From Alphaproteobacteria bacterium (GTDB taxonomy: Bacteria > Pseudomonadota > Alphaproteobacteria > Rhizobiales > Xanthobacteraceae), in contig VAZS01000241.1 of the NCBI GenBank assembly GCA_005884855.1, forward strand, positions 1-7,570: a DNA stretch of 7,570 bases, given 5' to 3'. The first letter of the stretch is position 1. The number at the start of each line of letters is the position of its first letter. This document shows positions 1-7,290 of the stretch, one piece after another. The notes under the pieces were generated by a model, which was not told where the DNA came from, did not search any database, and saw nothing but the letters and a program-made list of their open reading frames with translations. Both the position numbers and the translations under genes were made by a program.

Positions 1-2
1 CG

Positions 3-1316
3 CGCCGGATCATCGACAAGGACGAAGCCGTCGAGCTCCTCACCGCGACGCTGCCGGATCTCGATGGCGGCGAAGTACGCGAGCGTCTGTCATCGAAGAA
101 AGGTTTCGTCTGGCTGAAGCGTGAGATCACGCCGCTGCAGCAGCAGGAAATTCGCCGCCTCGGCATTCCCGGCATCGGTTTCCTGCGTGAGAACAAGCGC
201 GTCTATCCTACCGGCAACGAAGTGGCGCATCTGATCGGGCTGGTCAACATCGACAACCAGGGCATCGCGGGCATGGAGAAGTGGCTCGACAGCAACGGCC
301 TGGCCGATCTGCATCGCGCCGGCTTTGCCACCGATCGGCTGCAGCGGCCTGTGGAATTGTCGGTCGACCTGCGCGTCGAGCACGCGCTTCGCGACGAGCT
401 TCTCAAGGCCAAGGAAAAGTACAAGGCCAAGGCGGCCTCCGGTCTCGTCTCCAACGTCAAGACCGGCGAGATCGTGGCGATGGTGTCGGTTCCGGATTTC
501 GATCCCAACAGCCCCAAAGAGGCGCACGATCCCGATCGCATCAATCGGTTGACGACCGGCGTTTACGAGATGGGATCGACCTTCAAGGCGTTCACGCTGG
601 CGATGGCGCTGGATTCCGGCAAGGCCGATCTGAACTCGATGTGGGACGCCCGCGGCCCACTGCACTACGGCAAATTCACCATCCATGACGATCACGCGCT
701 GGGGCGCATGATCAACATGAAAGAGGTGTTTCACTACTCCTCCAACGTCGGTGCGGCGCGCATCGCGCTGTCGCAGGGCGTCGAGGCACACAAGGCCTTT
801 CTGCGCAAATTGGGACAGCTTGATCGGTTGCGCACTGAATTGCCGGAGAGTGCCTCGCCTATCATGCCGAAACGCTGGTCCGAATTGAACACGGTGACGA
901 TTGCATTCGGGCACGGCATGGCGGTGGCGCCGCTGACCTCCGAGAAGATGCGATTTCTGATGCGGCTGAATGCGGAGATCGGCACGGCGAAGAAGGCCGA
1001 CGTCAAAGGTTATTACATCGGCGGCAAGACCGGCACGGCCGAAAAAGTCATCAACGGCCACTACGTCAAGAAGCGCGTGCTCAACGCGTTCACCGCGATC
1101 CTGCCCGCCGATAATCCCCGCTACCAGATTCTGATCATGTTGGATGAGCCGCAGCCGCTCAAGGAAACCTTCGGTTTCATCACGTCCGGCTGGAACGCGG
1201 TGCCGACCGGCGGCAGCGTGATAGCCCGCATCGCACCCCTTCTTGGCATCGAGCCGCGTTTCGACCTGCCGCCGTCCGACCGCCTTATTCTTGCGGCATC
1301 GAGGACAACCCAGTAA
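3..1316 (+). CDS. ftsI: FtsI (PBP3), septal peptidoglycan transpeptidase, 5'-truncated by window edge
   Basis: Class B penicillin-binding protein that cross-links peptidoglycan at the division septum; it is normally anchored in the inner membrane with a periplasmic catalytic domain. The frame is open from base 3 and gives 437 residues before TAA at 1314-1316. The membrane anchor and early N-terminus (roughly 140 residues if the protein is about 580 long, as I recall for this family) lie left of the window. All three penicillin-binding motifs are visible: STFK with the catalytic serine codon at 576-578, SSN at 738-746, and KTGT from 1026. The part before STFK (for example [14 protein letters not shown], about 201-242) is the pedestal region typical of FtsI. 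A GTG at 222 is internal and not the start. The gene heads the visible operon; murE begins 167 bases after it. No frameshift or damage is seen. Identification is firm; the missing start is a window effect. Confidence 0.95.
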   Translation, partial: RRIIDKDEAVELLTATLPDLDGGEVRERLSSKKGFVWLKREITPLQQQEIRRLGIPGIGFLRENKRVYPTGNEVAHLIGLVNIDNQGIAGMEKWLDSNGLADLHRAGFATDRLQRPVELSVDLRVEHALRDELLKAKEKYKAKAASGLVSNVKTGEIVAMVSVPDFDPNSPKEAHDPDRINRLTTGVYEMGSTFKAFTLAMALDSGKADLNSMWDARGPLHYGKFTIHDDHALGRMINMKEVFHYSSNVGAARIALSQGVEAHKAFLRKLGQLDRLRTELPESASPIMPKRWSELNTVTIAFGHGMAVAPLTSEKMRFLMRLNAEIGTAKKADVKGYYIGGKTGTAEKVINGHYVKKRVLNAFTAILPADNPRYQILIMLDEPQPLKETFGFITSGWNAVPTGGSVIARIAPLLGIEPRFDLPPSDRLILAASRTTQ

Positions 1317-1483
1317 GGCCTTACAGCAGTGCCGCCGATTGAAGTTCCTGCGACGGTTGCCTCGAACTGCGGCGGTCGAATTACAGAGTTGCCATTGCCC
1401 CATTCGCGAAATTCAGCAGAAGGTGGCGCGAAGCATCGCGAACTCCGGATACCGAGCGTTGGCGGCGGCCGGACTGGAAGATC
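1317..1483. other. ftsI-murE intergenic gap, no recognised feature
   Basis: The 167 bases between ftsI and murE hold no convincing gene, terminator or promoter. I see only a weak 5-bp hairpin (CGCGA at 1427-1431, TCGCG at 1436-1440, 4-base loop, no T-run) and an 8-base palindrome TTCGCGAA at 1403-1410. An open frame crosses the gap (1243-1569), but it runs out of frame through the end of ftsI and the start of murE and looks like a shadow. Without a terminator, read-through from ftsI into murE is likely. Confidence 0.5.
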
Positions 1484-2944
1484 ATGAGACTTCGCGACCT
1501 GTTCAGCGACGATGCCATGATCGAGCCGCGGGCGGAAACGGCCGAGGTGTCGGGGCTTGCCACGGATAGCCGCGCGGTCAGGCCTGGCGAGGTGTTCTTC
1601 GCGCTGGCCGGCAGCAAAACCGATGGGGCGCGCTTTATCGACCAGGCGATTGCCTCAGGTGCGGTGGCGGTAGCAAGCGATCATCCGCCGCAAGGCCCGT
1701 CCCGCGTACCGTTTGTCACCACGCCCAATCCGCGCCGCGCGCTGGCGTTGGCCGCGGCAAAATTCTATCCACGGCAGCCTGCCACTATCGCAGCCATCAC
1801 CGGGACCAGCGGCAAGACTTCGGTCGCAGCGTTCACCCGGCAGATCTGGCAGCGGCTCGGTCAGGAATCGGCGAGCATAGGCACCATTGGCCTGGTGTCG
1901 CCGAAGCGCACCGTTTACGGATCGCTGACGACGCCGGATCCGATTGCGCTGCATCGGCAACTGGACGAAATCGCGCGCGAGGGCGTCACGCATCTGGCGC
2001 TTGAGGCCTCATCGCATGGCCTCGATCAGTATCGGCTGGACGGCGTGCGCATCAGTGCCGGCGGCTTCACCAATCTGTCGCGCGATCACATGGATTACCA
2101 TCCCGATGTCGCGCACTATCTTGCCGCCAAGCTGAGGCTGTTCCGTGATCTCGTCGCTTCCGATGGCACTGCTGTGATCGCGGCGGATCACGATTGTTCG
2201 CAGGCGGTGATGGAGGAGGCGCGCAGGCGCGGATTGCGGATTGTCGCGGTCGGCCGGAACGGGGTCGGCGCAGGCGAGGGGATTGGTCTGCTCGAGGCCG
2301 AGATCGATGGCTACGCGCAGAAACTCACGCTGGAACATCGCGGACGCAGGCATGCGGTTCGGTTGCCGCTGGTCGGCGAATTCCAGATCGAGAATGCACT
2401 TGTCGCGGCCGGCCTCGCCATCGGCACCGGCAGCGAGCCCCAAGCGGTATTTGCCGAACTTGCATTTCTTGAAGGCGCCAGGGGCCGGATTGAGCGGGTC
2501 GCCGAGCGCAACGGCGCACCCATCTTCATCGATTACGCGCATAAACCTGACGCGCTGGCTAAAGCGCTGCAGGCACTTAGACCTTACGCCCGCCGCAAGC
2601 TCGTTGTGGTGTTCGGCGCCGGCGGTGACCGCGATGCCGGCAAACGTCCCCTGATGGGAGCGATTGCCGCCGAAAATGCCGACAACGTTATCGTCACAGA
2701 TGACAATCCGCGCAGCGAAAATCCGGAAACGATTCGCGCCGCCATCCTGAGCGCTGCGAAAGGCGCCAAAGAGATCGCCGACCGCGCCGAAGCGATCCGC
2801 GCCGCGATTACCGCGCTGCAGCCGGGCGATGCGCTGTTGATCGCCGGCAAAGGACATGAGACCGGACAGATCGTCGGTGATCGCACCTTGCCGTTCAGCG
2901 ATCATGACGCGGTTGCGGCAGCGCTTGCTCCGAGGGTTGCATGA
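1484..2944 (+). CDS. murE: MurE, UDP-MurNAc-L-Ala-D-Glu:meso-diaminopimelate ligase
   Basis: Cytoplasmic ATP-dependent ligase adding meso-diaminopimelate to UDP-MurNAc-L-Ala-D-Glu. The 486 residues are normal for the family. Motifs in order: TTPDP (149-153) for the UDP-substrate; ATP P-loop GTSGKTS (107-113, Lys111); EASSHGL (from Glu174); [10 protein letters not shown] (from Asn197); the lysine that is carbamylated in Mur ligases, in AAKLRLF (Lys216); DYAHKPDAL (350-358); DNPR (407-410), the signature for meso-diaminopimelate rather than lysine as substrate; and GKGHETGQ (455-462). ATG at 1484 is preceded by GGAAG at 1476-1480, rather close (3 bases), and no start codon lies upstream in frame before a stop. 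The stop (2942-2944) overlaps the murF start in ATGA, indicating translational coupling. The Lys in DYAHKP, where many bacteria have Thr, is as I recall common in alphaproteobacteria. Nothing suggests damage. Confidence 0.96.
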   Translation: MRLRDLFSDDAMIEPRAETAEVSGLATDSRAVRPGEVFFALAGSKTDGARFIDQAIASGAVAVASDHPPQGPSRVPFVTTPNPRRALALAAAKFYPRQPATIAAITGTSGKTSVAAFTRQIWQRLGQESASIGTIGLVSPKRTVYGSLTTPDPIALHRQLDEIAREGVTHLALEASSHGLDQYRLDGVRISAGGFTNLSRDHMDYHPDVAHYLAAKLRLFRDLVASDGTAVIAADHDCSQAVMEEARRRGLRIVAVGRNGVGAGEGIGLLEAEIDGYAQKLTLEHRGRRHAVRLPLVGEFQIENALVAAGLAIGTGSEPQAVFAELAFLEGARGRIERVAERNGAPIFIDYAHKPDALAKALQALRPYARRKLVVVFGAGGDRDAGKRPLMGAIAAENADNVIVTDDNPRSENPETIRAAILSAAKGAKEIADRAEAIRAAITALQPGDALLIAGKGHETGQIVGDRTLPFSDHDAVAAALAPRVA

Positions 2945-4323
2945 GCGCGGCGCCGTTGTGGACGATTGCCGAAGTGGCTCGGGCATTAAGCCTGCCAGGA
3001 ACATTTCCTGAAACAAGCATCGACTTCGTCACGCAGGACAGCCGGCTGGTGAAGCCGGGAAGTTTGTTCGTTGCGTTGAGCGGAACGCCAAGCGGAGGTT
3101 TCGTATCGAGTTTTGCCAGTGCGCGCGACGGATGGCAGTTTGCCGCAAATGCCGAAGCGGCGGGCGCGGTCGCGATGATTGTCCCGCACAGGATTGAAGG
3201 CGTAAGCGTGTCTCAGTTGGTGGTAAAGGATACTCTACTGGATGGGTTATGGGCCTTGGCCCGAGCGGGGCGCGCGCGATTCAAAGGCCCGGTCATCGGG
3301 CTGACCGGCAGCGCGGGCAAAACGAGCACCAAAGAATTCATCGCGGCCTATCCCCAGTCGTATGCCAGCCCGAGCAGTTTCAACAATTTCTGGGGCGTGC
3401 CTCTGACGCTATGCAATGCCAACCCAGAAGCGAGCGTGTGGGTGGTCGAAATGGGAATGAATCAGGCTGGCGAGATTTCCCGCTTGAGTGATTTGACAAA
3501 GCCGACTGTCGCCACCGTCGTAAACGTGCAGCCGGTGCATCTGGAGAAGCTCGGCGGCCTGGAAGCGATCCGGCACGAGAAAGTAAGCATCGCGCGGGGC
3601 TTGCCAAAGGACGGCATTCTGGTTTTGGCGGCGGGAATCGATGCGCCGGAATGGAACGGCAAAATCATTCGCTTTGGGCAGGCATCCGAAGTGCGCGAGC
3701 TGAAACATATATCCACCGGCGAAAGCTGGCAGGTCGAGGCTGACGTCTGCGGCAGGCAGATTACGTTTACGTTGACGCCCGGAGCGCCGCACCGCCTGCA
3801 GAATGCATTGGCGGCACTGGCCTCGGTTCACGCCGCCGGCCTCGATGAGGTGGCCCTGGCGAGAAAACTGGGCAATGTCGGCGTGATGAGCGGACGCGGC
3901 GTAGAGCAAAGCGCCGGAGGCGCCATCCTCATTGACGACAGCTTCAACGGGAACCCGGCCAGCATGGTCGCAGCGCTGGACAGCCTGAAGGCGCGGCCGA
4001 TGAGCAATGGACGGCGTATCGCCATTTTGGGCGACATGCTGGAGCTTGGCCTCGAGTCGCCAGCCTATCACCAAGCATTGGCCAAACATCTGTCGGGAAT
4101 TGATGGCGTTTATTGCGTAGGTCCATTGATGCGTCATCTCTACGAACTGCTCCCGGACGGCAAAGGCCTCGGCTGGCATGAAGATCCTGCAACGCTTCAA
4201 CCTGTGGAAATCGCCGCCTTGCTCAGGGGCGGCGACGTCGTTGTGGTCAAGGGCAGCAAGAAGATGTTCTGGGTAAACAAGTTCGTGCCAAGGCTTGTGG
4301 CCGCCTTGCAGGCAAAGGCGTAA
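2941..4323 (+). CDS. murF: MurF, UDP-MurNAc-tripeptide:D-Ala-D-Ala ligase (divergent)
   Basis: Cytoplasmic ATP-dependent ligase adding D-Ala-D-Ala to UDP-MurNAc-tripeptide, the last soluble precursor step. Seen in 460 residues: N-terminal substrate domain with VTQDSRLVKPGSLFVAL (about 30-46); P-loop GSAGKT (123-128, Lys127) followed by STKE; FNNFWGVPLTL with Asn148-Asn149; EMGMNQAGEI (from Glu170); HLEKLGGLEAI then the probable carbamylated Lys214; IDDSFNGNPASM (331-342); GDMLELG (364-370); VKGSKK near the end (KGS 437-439). It starts at ATG 2941 with GAGGG at 2932-2936 and overlaps murE by 4 bases. Oddities: Gln175 where MurF normally has His (GMNHAGEI), FNGN for the usual YNAN, no GSRM-like tail after KGS, about four residues fewer between the P-loop helix and Asn148, and several rows near 50% GC. 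Position and ATP-site residues still support a working MurF; the sequence differs clearly from the Bradyrhizobiaceae form I remember. Confidence 0.92.
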   Translation: MSAAPLWTIAEVARALSLPGTFPETSIDFVTQDSRLVKPGSLFVALSGTPSGGFVSSFASARDGWQFAANAEAAGAVAMIVPHRIEGVSVSQLVVKDTLLDGLWALARAGRARFKGPVIGLTGSAGKTSTKEFIAAYPQSYASPSSFNNFWGVPLTLCNANPEASVWVVEMGMNQAGEISRLSDLTKPTVATVVNVQPVHLEKLGGLEAIRHEKVSIARGLPKDGILVLAAGIDAPEWNGKIIRFGQASEVRELKHISTGESWQVEADVCGRQITFTLTPGAPHRLQNALAALASVHAAGLDEVALARKLGNVGVMSGRGVEQSAGGAILIDDSFNGNPASMVAALDSLKARPMSNGRRIAILGDMLELGLESPAYHQALAKHLSGIDGVYCVGPLMRHLYELLPDGKGLGWHEDPATLQPVEIAALLRGGDVVVVKGSKKMFWVNKFVPRLVAALQAKA

Positions 4324-4541
4324 ACAAGTTCAAAGTGCACGACGCTGGGACGGTCTTCCCAGAGGCAAGCGGGGCGGCTATGCGGACACGGCGGATAGCG
4401 CAGACAGTTGCAGCGATTCGCGCCAGCGATGGGTTGCTCCTCAAAGAACCGCTCTCGGCTCGAACATGAATATGATTTTTAATGCGCCGGGAAAGCGCGC
4501 TTCAGACTAAACTCAGAGCCGCCACGGCATGGGGCGAATGG
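4324..4541. other. murF-mraY intergenic gap with weak hairpin and AT-rich patch
   Basis: These 218 bases separate genes that are otherwise closely packed. I see a 6-bp hairpin just after murF (CTGGGA 4345-4350, TCCCAG 4357-4362, 6-base loop) without a T-run, so it is a poor intrinsic terminator. An AT-rich patch at about 4464-4483 contains TATGAT (4471-4476), a fair -10 match, but no good -35 stands 16-18 bases upstream. Short frames in the gap (for example 29 codons from 4380) have no ribosome site and match nothing I know. The gap may hold a secondary promoter for mraY or be a scar of rearrangement; neither is shown. Confidence 0.4.
4531..4541 (+). promoter_or_regulatory. Ribosome binding site deciding the mraY start
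   Basis: GGGG at 4531-4534 lies 7 bases before ATG 4542, giving a usable Shine-Dalgarno site. The in-frame upstream ATG at 4482 is preceded by an AT-rich run without any purine-rich site and would add 20 residues not found at the start of MraY proteins, which begin near MFYWLIDLS in this group. The downstream ATG is therefore chosen. Confidence 0.6.
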
Positions 4542-5648
4542 ATGTTTTACTGGCTGATTGACCTTTCCAACACCGTTCCCGGCATGGGCGTGTTCCGATC
4601 GTTTCTGAACGTGTTTCGCTACATCACGTTCCGAACCGGCGGGGCGATGGTCACCGGCGCATTGTTCGTGTTTCTGTTCGGTCCCTGGATCATCGATCAC
4701 CTGCGGCTTCGCCAGGGCAAGGGCCAGCCGATTCGCAGTGACGGTCCGCAATCTCATCTGGTTTCCAAGAAGGGCACGCCGACCATGGGCGGGCTGATGA
4801 TCCTGTCCGGACTGGTGGTCTCGACCCTGCTATGGGCCAATCCACTCAATCCCTATGTCTGGATTGTGCTCGCAGTAACGCTCGGTTTCGGCTTCGTCGG
4901 TTTCTACGACGATTATCTGAAAGTCACACAACAGAACCATGATGGTTTCGCCGGCCGCATCCGGCTTGCGATCGAAGCGGTGATCGCGCTCGTCGCCTGC
5001 TACGCGCTGGTCCGGCTCGGACGCGACCCGTTCTCAACTTCGCTGGTGATTCCTTTTTTCAAGGACATCGCCCTGAATTTCGGATGGTTCTTTATCGTGT
5101 TCGGGGCGTTCATCATTGTTGGCGCGGGTAACGCCGTCAACCTCACCGACGGTCTCGACGGTCTCGCGATCGTACCCGTCATGATCGCAGCCGCGAGCTT
5201 CGGCCTGATCGCCTATCTCGTCGGCAATGCGGTGTTTTCGGATTACCTGCAGATCAGTTACGTTGCCGGTACCGGCGAACTCGCGGTGCTGTGCGGGGCG
5301 GTACTGGGCGCGGGACTTGGATTCCTCTGGTTCAATGCGCCGCCGGCCTCCATCTTCATGGGCGACACAGGCTCGCTTGCGCTCGGCGGCATGATCGGCT
5401 CGATCGCGGTAGCGGTCAAACACGAGATCGTGCTGGCGGTGATCGGGGGGTTGTTCGTGCTGGAAGCCGTCTCGGTGATCGTGCAGGTGGTTTCGTTCAA
5501 GCTCACCGGCAAACGCGTGTTTCGCATGGCGCCGATTCATCATCACTTCGAGCAACTGGGCTGGACCGAACCGCAAATCGTGATCCGGTTCTGGATCATC
5601 TCGGTGATGCTGGCGCTTGCCGGCCTCTCGACGCTGAAACTGCGGTGA
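4542..5648 (+). CDS. mraY: MraY, phospho-N-acetylmuramoyl-pentapeptide transferase
   Basis: Polytopic inner-membrane enzyme that transfers phospho-MurNAc-pentapeptide from UDP to undecaprenyl phosphate, forming lipid I. From ATG 4542 it is 368 residues, the usual length for the family in alphaproteobacteria. Family hallmarks are all present: GTPTMGG (78-84); DD at 123-124 in FYDDYLK with Lys127; [12 protein letters not shown] (from Asn197, with Asp203 and Asp206); MGDTGS with the catalytic Asp275; and HHH (333-335) in PIHHHFE. Hydrophobic stretches alternate with short polar loops as expected for about ten membrane segments. The sequence matches my memory of Bradyrhizobium MraY almost throughout, in contrast to the neighbouring MurF. 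A start at 4482 (388 residues) is possible on paper but poorly supported. The stop at 5646-5648 lies 4 bases before murD, so the two are almost certainly cotranscribed and coupled. Confidence 0.97.
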   Translation: MFYWLIDLSNTVPGMGVFRSFLNVFRYITFRTGGAMVTGALFVFLFGPWIIDHLRLRQGKGQPIRSDGPQSHLVSKKGTPTMGGLMILSGLVVSTLLWANPLNPYVWIVLAVTLGFGFVGFYDDYLKVTQQNHDGFAGRIRLAIEAVIALVACYALVRLGRDPFSTSLVIPFFKDIALNFGWFFIVFGAFIIVGAGNAVNLTDGLDGLAIVPVMIAAASFGLIAYLVGNAVFSDYLQISYVAGTGELAVLCGAVLGAGLGFLWFNAPPASIFMGDTGSLALGGMIGSIAVAVKHEIVLAVIGGLFVLEAVSVIVQVVSFKLTGKRVFRMAPIHHHFEQLGWTEPQIVIRFWIISVMLALAGLSTLKLR

Positions 5649-5655
5649 TTATTTG
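5644..5655 (+). promoter_or_regulatory. Ribosome binding site and TTG start of murD
   Basis: GGTGA at 5644-5648 includes the mraY stop codon and lies 4 bases before TTG at 5653. TTG is preferred because the product then begins (M)[18 protein letters not shown], the N-terminus I recall for Bradyrhizobiaceae MurD. There is no ATG nearby in frame that keeps the N-terminal GLGGSG nucleotide-type loop. The 4-base spacing to the mraY stop suggests coupling by re-initiation, with the rare start codon tempering MurD output (inference). Confidence 0.6.
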
Positions 5656-7053
5656 ATCCCCGTCACCTCCTTTGCGGGCAAGACGGTTGCGGTGTTCGGG
5701 CTCGGCGGCTCCGGGCTCGCGAGCTGTTACGCGCTGAAAGCGGGCGGCGCTGAAGTGATCGCCAGCGATGACGGGGTCGACAAACTCGCCGAAGCCGCGC
5801 GGGCCGGGTTCATCACCGCGGATTTGCGCAAGGTATCGTGGGCAAATTTCGCGGCGCTGGTGTTGACGCCGGGCGCGCCACTTACTCATCCGGCGCCGCA
5901 CTGGACCGTACTCGCGGCGCAACAGGCTGGTGTCGAGGTGATCGGGGACATCGAACTGTTTTGCCGGGAGAGGGTTCGCCACGCGCCGGATTCGCCATTC
6001 GTCGCGATTACCGGCACCAACGGCAAATCGACCACGACCGCGCTGATCGCGCATCTGATGCGGGTTGCCGGTTACGACACCCAGATGGGCGGCAACATCG
6101 GCACCGCGATCCTCTCACTGGAGCCGCCGCGCATCGGGCGGGTGCATGTGATCGAGATGTCGTCCTATCAGATCGATCTTGCGCCATCGCTCGATCCTCT
6201 GGTCGGCATCCTGCTCAATATCAGCGAGGATCACATCGATCGCCATGGCACGCTCGAGCATTATGCAGCGGTCAAGGAGCGTCTGGTGGCCGGCGTCCAG
6301 AAACAGGGGACCGCCATCGTCGGCGTCGACGACGGCTGGAGCCGCAACACCGCCGATCGGATCGAGCGGGCCGGTCAGCGCGTGGTGCGGGTGTCGGTGA
6401 AAAACCCGCTTCCGGACGGGATCTACGTCGAGCGTGAAACCATCTGGCGCGCTTCCGGCGGCGCCCGCACCGAGGTCGCCCGGATAGGCGGGATCGGATC
6501 GTTGCGCGGCCTGCACAACGCCCAGAATGCAGCCTGCGCTTCGGGTTGCGCTTTGGCGCTCGGGCTGTCGCTTGAAACGCTGCAAAACGGCTTGCGCAGC
6601 TTTCCAGGACTGGCCCATCGCATGGAACAGGTGGGTAAGCGCGGCAAGGTGCTGTTCGTCAATGATTCCAAAGGCACCAATGCGGATGCGGCGGCGCATG
6701 CGCTGTCGTCCTTCCCCGACATTTTCTGGATCGCGGGCGGCAAGCCGAAGCTCGGCGGCATCACAGGCTTGAGCGAATACTTTCCGCGCATCCGCAAGGC
6801 TTATCTGATCGGGGAAGCGGCCGAGGAATTTGCGCGCACGCTCGGCGATTCCGTGCCGCACGAGATCTCGGAAACGCTCGAGGTCGCGGTTGCCAATGCG
6901 GCGCGCGAGGCGGAAGCATCGGGACTTGCCGATCCGGTAGTGCTGCTCTCGCCGGCCTGCTCGTCGTTCGACCAGTACCGCAACTTCGAAATCCGAGGCA
7001 CTCGGTTTCGCGAACTTGTCACCGCGCTGCCGGGCGTCAAGCCGGTGGTGTGA
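5653..7053 (+). CDS. murD: MurD, UDP-MurNAc-L-Ala:D-Glu ligase
   Basis: Cytoplasmic ATP-dependent ligase adding D-glutamate to UDP-MurNAc-L-Ala, the step before MurE. The product of 466 residues is normal for alphaproteobacterial MurD. Visible in order: Rossmann-like loop GLGGSG (16-21) of the UDP-substrate domain; [12 protein letters not shown], the conserved substrate-binding segment (about 73-84); ATP P-loop GTNGKST (121-127, Lys125); EMSSYQID (from Glu168); [12 protein letters not shown] (from Asn189); the lysine equivalent to the carbamylated one, AAVKERL (Lys208); HRMEQV then NDSKGTN (337-343); and SPACSSFD (433-440), which binds the D-Glu/product side. It starts with TTG (see the separate site) and ends at TGA 7051-7053. 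Composition and codon use resemble mraY and murE. It is the last recognisable gene in the window; ftsW would normally follow. Confidence 0.96.
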   Translation: MIPVTSFAGKTVAVFGLGGSGLASCYALKAGGAEVIASDDGVDKLAEAARAGFITADLRKVSWANFAALVLTPGAPLTHPAPHWTVLAAQQAGVEVIGDIELFCRERVRHAPDSPFVAITGTNGKSTTTALIAHLMRVAGYDTQMGGNIGTAILSLEPPRIGRVHVIEMSSYQIDLAPSLDPLVGILLNISEDHIDRHGTLEHYAAVKERLVAGVQKQGTAIVGVDDGWSRNTADRIERAGQRVVRVSVKNPLPDGIYVERETIWRASGGARTEVARIGGIGSLRGLHNAQNAACASGCALALGLSLETLQNGLRSFPGLAHRMEQVGKRGKVLFVNDSKGTNADAAAHALSSFPDIFWIAGGKPKLGGITGLSEYFPRIRKAYLIGEAAEEFARTLGDSVPHEISETLEVAVANAAREAEASGLADPVVLLSPACSSFDQYRNFEIRGTRFRELVTALPGVKPVV

Positions 7054-7080
7054 TGTCGCACACCAAGCCGCGCACGAAAT

Positions 7081-7178
7081 CGTCATCATCCGCCAAGGCG
7101 GATGATCCGGTATTCCGAGGCCTCGTGGCTCAATCATTGGGTCCGCAACGTACTGGATACCCTTTCGCGGGTATGAGA
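7081..7178. repeat. Hairpin-rich dispersed mini-repeat (Bradyrhizobiaceae type)
   Basis: The element is bounded by two hairpins. The first is a perfect 10-bp inverted repeat, ATCATCCGCC (7085-7094) and GGCGGATGAT (7097-7106), with only AA between. The second is ATACCC (7157-7162) and GGGTAT (7169-7174) with a 6-base loop. Sequences just inside them can also pair: TCCGGTA (7106-7112) with TACTGGA (7151-7157), one G-T wobble. This plan, with the translated strings SAKADDPVF and RTGYPFAGM on the plus strand, matches a short intergenic repeat I remember being common in Bradyrhizobium-type genomes and often mis-annotated as tiny hypothetical proteins. Only one copy is present here, so repetition itself is from memory. 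It may fold in RNA and affect the 3' end of the murD transcript (inference). Confidence 0.65.
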
Positions 7179-7180
7179 CT

Positions 7181-7192
7181 CCTGCGCGCAGG
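7181..7192. repeat. 12-base perfect palindrome
   Basis: CCTGCGCGCAGG is its own reverse complement. It lies just right of the mini-repeat's second hairpin and may be part of that element or a separate site. No protein-binding role can be read from sequence alone. Confidence 0.5.
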
Positions 7193-7218
7193 GACGAATT
7201 TGTTTAACCGGATCAATG

Positions 7219-7278
7219 TGATTTGGGCTGTCCAGTCCCATTTGCAAAAATAAAACCGTTCCCGCTTCACCCAAATCA
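7219..7278. repeat. 9-base inverted repeat around an AT-rich spacer
   Basis: TGATTTGGG (7219-7227) and CCCAAATCA (7270-7278) are exact reverse complements separated by 42 bases. The spacer includes the A-rich run GCAAAAATAAAACC (about 7244-7257). The arms could form a stem or be the ends of a very small insertion. No transposase, and no direct repeat of the flanks that I can see, supports a mobile element. Confidence 0.4.
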
Positions 7279-7290
7279 AAATTATAAGCG

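Noticed and set aside
90..1403. 437-codon open frame on the minus strand across ftsI
   Set aside because: It lies fully antisense to a well-supported FtsI, is rich in Arg, His and Gln, and matches nothing known. Long antisense frames are expected in GC-rich genes.
2009..3016. 335-codon open frame on the minus strand across murE
   Set aside because: Antisense shadow of murE with no recognisable motif and no operon context on that strand.
4345..4362. Hairpin after murF as an intrinsic terminator
   Set aside because: The stem has only 6 pairs and no T-run follows; termination inside a mur operon would also be unexpected.
4380..4469. 29-codon frame in the murF-mraY gap as a small protein
   Set aside because: No ribosome site, no recognisable features and a length expected by chance.
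4482..4541. Upstream ATG (4482) as the mraY start, adding 20 residues
   Set aside because: No Shine-Dalgarno site precedes it and the extra residues are absent from MraY relatives, whereas ATG 4542 has GGGG at a good distance.
6115..7137. 340-codon open frame on the minus strand across murD
   Set aside because: Antisense shadow of murD; it begins inside the downstream repeat and has no family resemblance.
7053..7253. Small open frame of 66 codons starting in the murD stop codon (ATG 7053)
   Set aside because: Its translation is the mini-repeat (SAKADDPVF, RTGYPFAGM) read through in one frame. It lacks a clear ribosome site beyond the murD end, and its content is explained by the repeat and AT-rich patch.
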